Assembly (NCBI GenBank): GCA_001830645.1
Contig: MIBM01000094.1
Coordinates: forward strand, 5,231 to 11,998
Length of the DNA: 6,768 nt
Origin: Spirochaetes bacterium RIFOXYC1_FULL_54_7
GTDB taxonomy: Bacteria > Spirochaetota > Spirochaetia > Treponematales > UBA12059
Direction: 5' to 3'
The stretch's first letter is position 1, and each line of letters begins with the position of its first letter. The notes below the pieces were generated by a model that saw only the letters and a list, made by a program, of their open reading frames with translations, was not told where the DNA came from and made no database searches. A program made the position numbers and the translations under genes. Shown here piece by piece: positions 6,391 through 6,768 of this stretch.

Positions 6391-6768
6391 ATGCTGAAGC
6401 AGATACTTGAAATCTATGACGCCCTTGACGATTCGAAGGCCAGTGCTTCGGGGCTTGCCGAACTGCTCGAATCGCGTGGGCCGGTCAAGGCCGAAGTTAA
6501 ACAGATAGAGGGACCCCGTGGCTCCACTGGTTTCATCAAGGTGACGGTTCCCGGGGCTTCCGGCAAGAGTACGGGAGGGGATGCGCCTACTCTCGGTATA
6601 ATAGGCCGCTTGGGCGGTATCGGGGCCAGACCCGAGCGAATCGGATTGGTATCAGATGCCGATGGTGCGGTTGCGGCCCTCGGCTGTGCCCTCAAGCTGG
6701 CAGAGATGGCTTCCCGTGGAGACAGGTTGACGGGTGATGTGATCATTTCGACACATATATGCCCCGAT
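6391..6768 (+). CDS. DUF1177 family protein (N-terminal 126 residues; C-terminus beyond window)
   Basis: The frame runs from ATG at 6391 to the right edge with no stop. The ribosome binding site AAAGGA (6377-6382) begins on the last base of the DppF stop, eight bases before the start. I recognise DUF1177 from the run GGDAPTLGIIGRLGGIGARP (62-81), the following ERIGLVSDADGAVAAL (82-97), and GDRLTGDVIISTHICP (110-125). Full-length members are about 300 residues, so roughly 40 % is visible. No signal peptide or membrane helix is present, so it should be cytoplasmic. The function of the family is not established. The conserved aspartates (D89, D91) and the STHICP motif (H122, C124) could form a metal or active site, but that is a guess. 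Its place directly after the transporter genes, with a 13-base gap, implies co-transcription and a role in using the imported compound. G+C content and codon use look like the neighbouring genes. Confidence 0.88.
   Translation, partial: MLKQILEIYDALDDSKASASGLAELLESRGPVKAEVKQIEGPRGSTGFIKVTVPGASGKSTGGDAPTLGIIGRLGGIGARPERIGLVSDADGAVAALGCALKLAEMASRGDRLTGDVIISTHICPD

Noticed and set aside
1..6768. CRISPR arrays, tRNA/rRNA genes, insertion sequences, phage or defence genes
   Set aside because: No direct repeat series, cloverleaf-like segment, transposase motif or terminal inverted repeat was seen; nearly all of the window is occupied by the transporter locus.

Overview
The window reads as one peptide-uptake locus from a diderm bacterium. 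It holds part of an M20-family amidohydrolase on the minus strand. Divergent from it, on the plus strand, is a complete five-gene Opp/Dpp-type ABC importer, followed by the start of a DUF1177 gene that runs off the right edge. By eye the G+C content is a little over 50 %. The binding protein has a signal peptidase I site with no lipobox cysteine, so it is probably a free periplasmic protein. Its mature N-terminus (AGTQDS) resembles the short 'AAG-polar' starts I associate with spirochaete binding proteins, Sphaerochaeta-like lineages in particular. That makes Spirochaetota my leading guess, but other diderms such as Synergistota are not excluded.

Layout: 1-531 (minus) is the N-terminal 177 codons of an AbgB/PM20D2-like M20 peptidase. 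The 188-bp divergent spacer 532-719 holds a perfect 17-bp palindrome (645-661). The palindrome overlaps a good sigma70-like promoter for the transporter (TTGTGA-17 bp-TATCAT) and a possible TATAAT box for the amidohydrolase. Then come 720-2459 (family 5 substrate-binding protein), 2533-3543 (DppB-like permease), 3527-4423 (DppC-like permease), 4433-5428 (DppD-like ATPase), 5421-6377 (DppF-like ATPase) and 6391-6768+ (DUF1177). A strong 13-bp hairpin without a U-tract lies between the binding-protein gene and the first permease gene. The remaining junctions overlap or are very short, which indicates one co-transcribed, translationally coupled operon.

How they fit together (inference): the binding protein captures a peptide-like solute in the periplasm, the two permeases and two ATPases import it, and the divergent M20 enzyme hydrolyses an amide bond in the imported compound. 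DUF1177 is an uncharacterised family whose position last in the operon suggests a role in the same catabolic or salvage route. The substrate cannot be read from the sequence. A shared palindromic operator would let one regulator control both arms. The importer itself is an ordinary family. The less ordinary features are the DUF1177 linkage, the palindrome placed over the promoter, the intercistronic hairpin, and the non-canonical LDGGR signature in the second ATPase.
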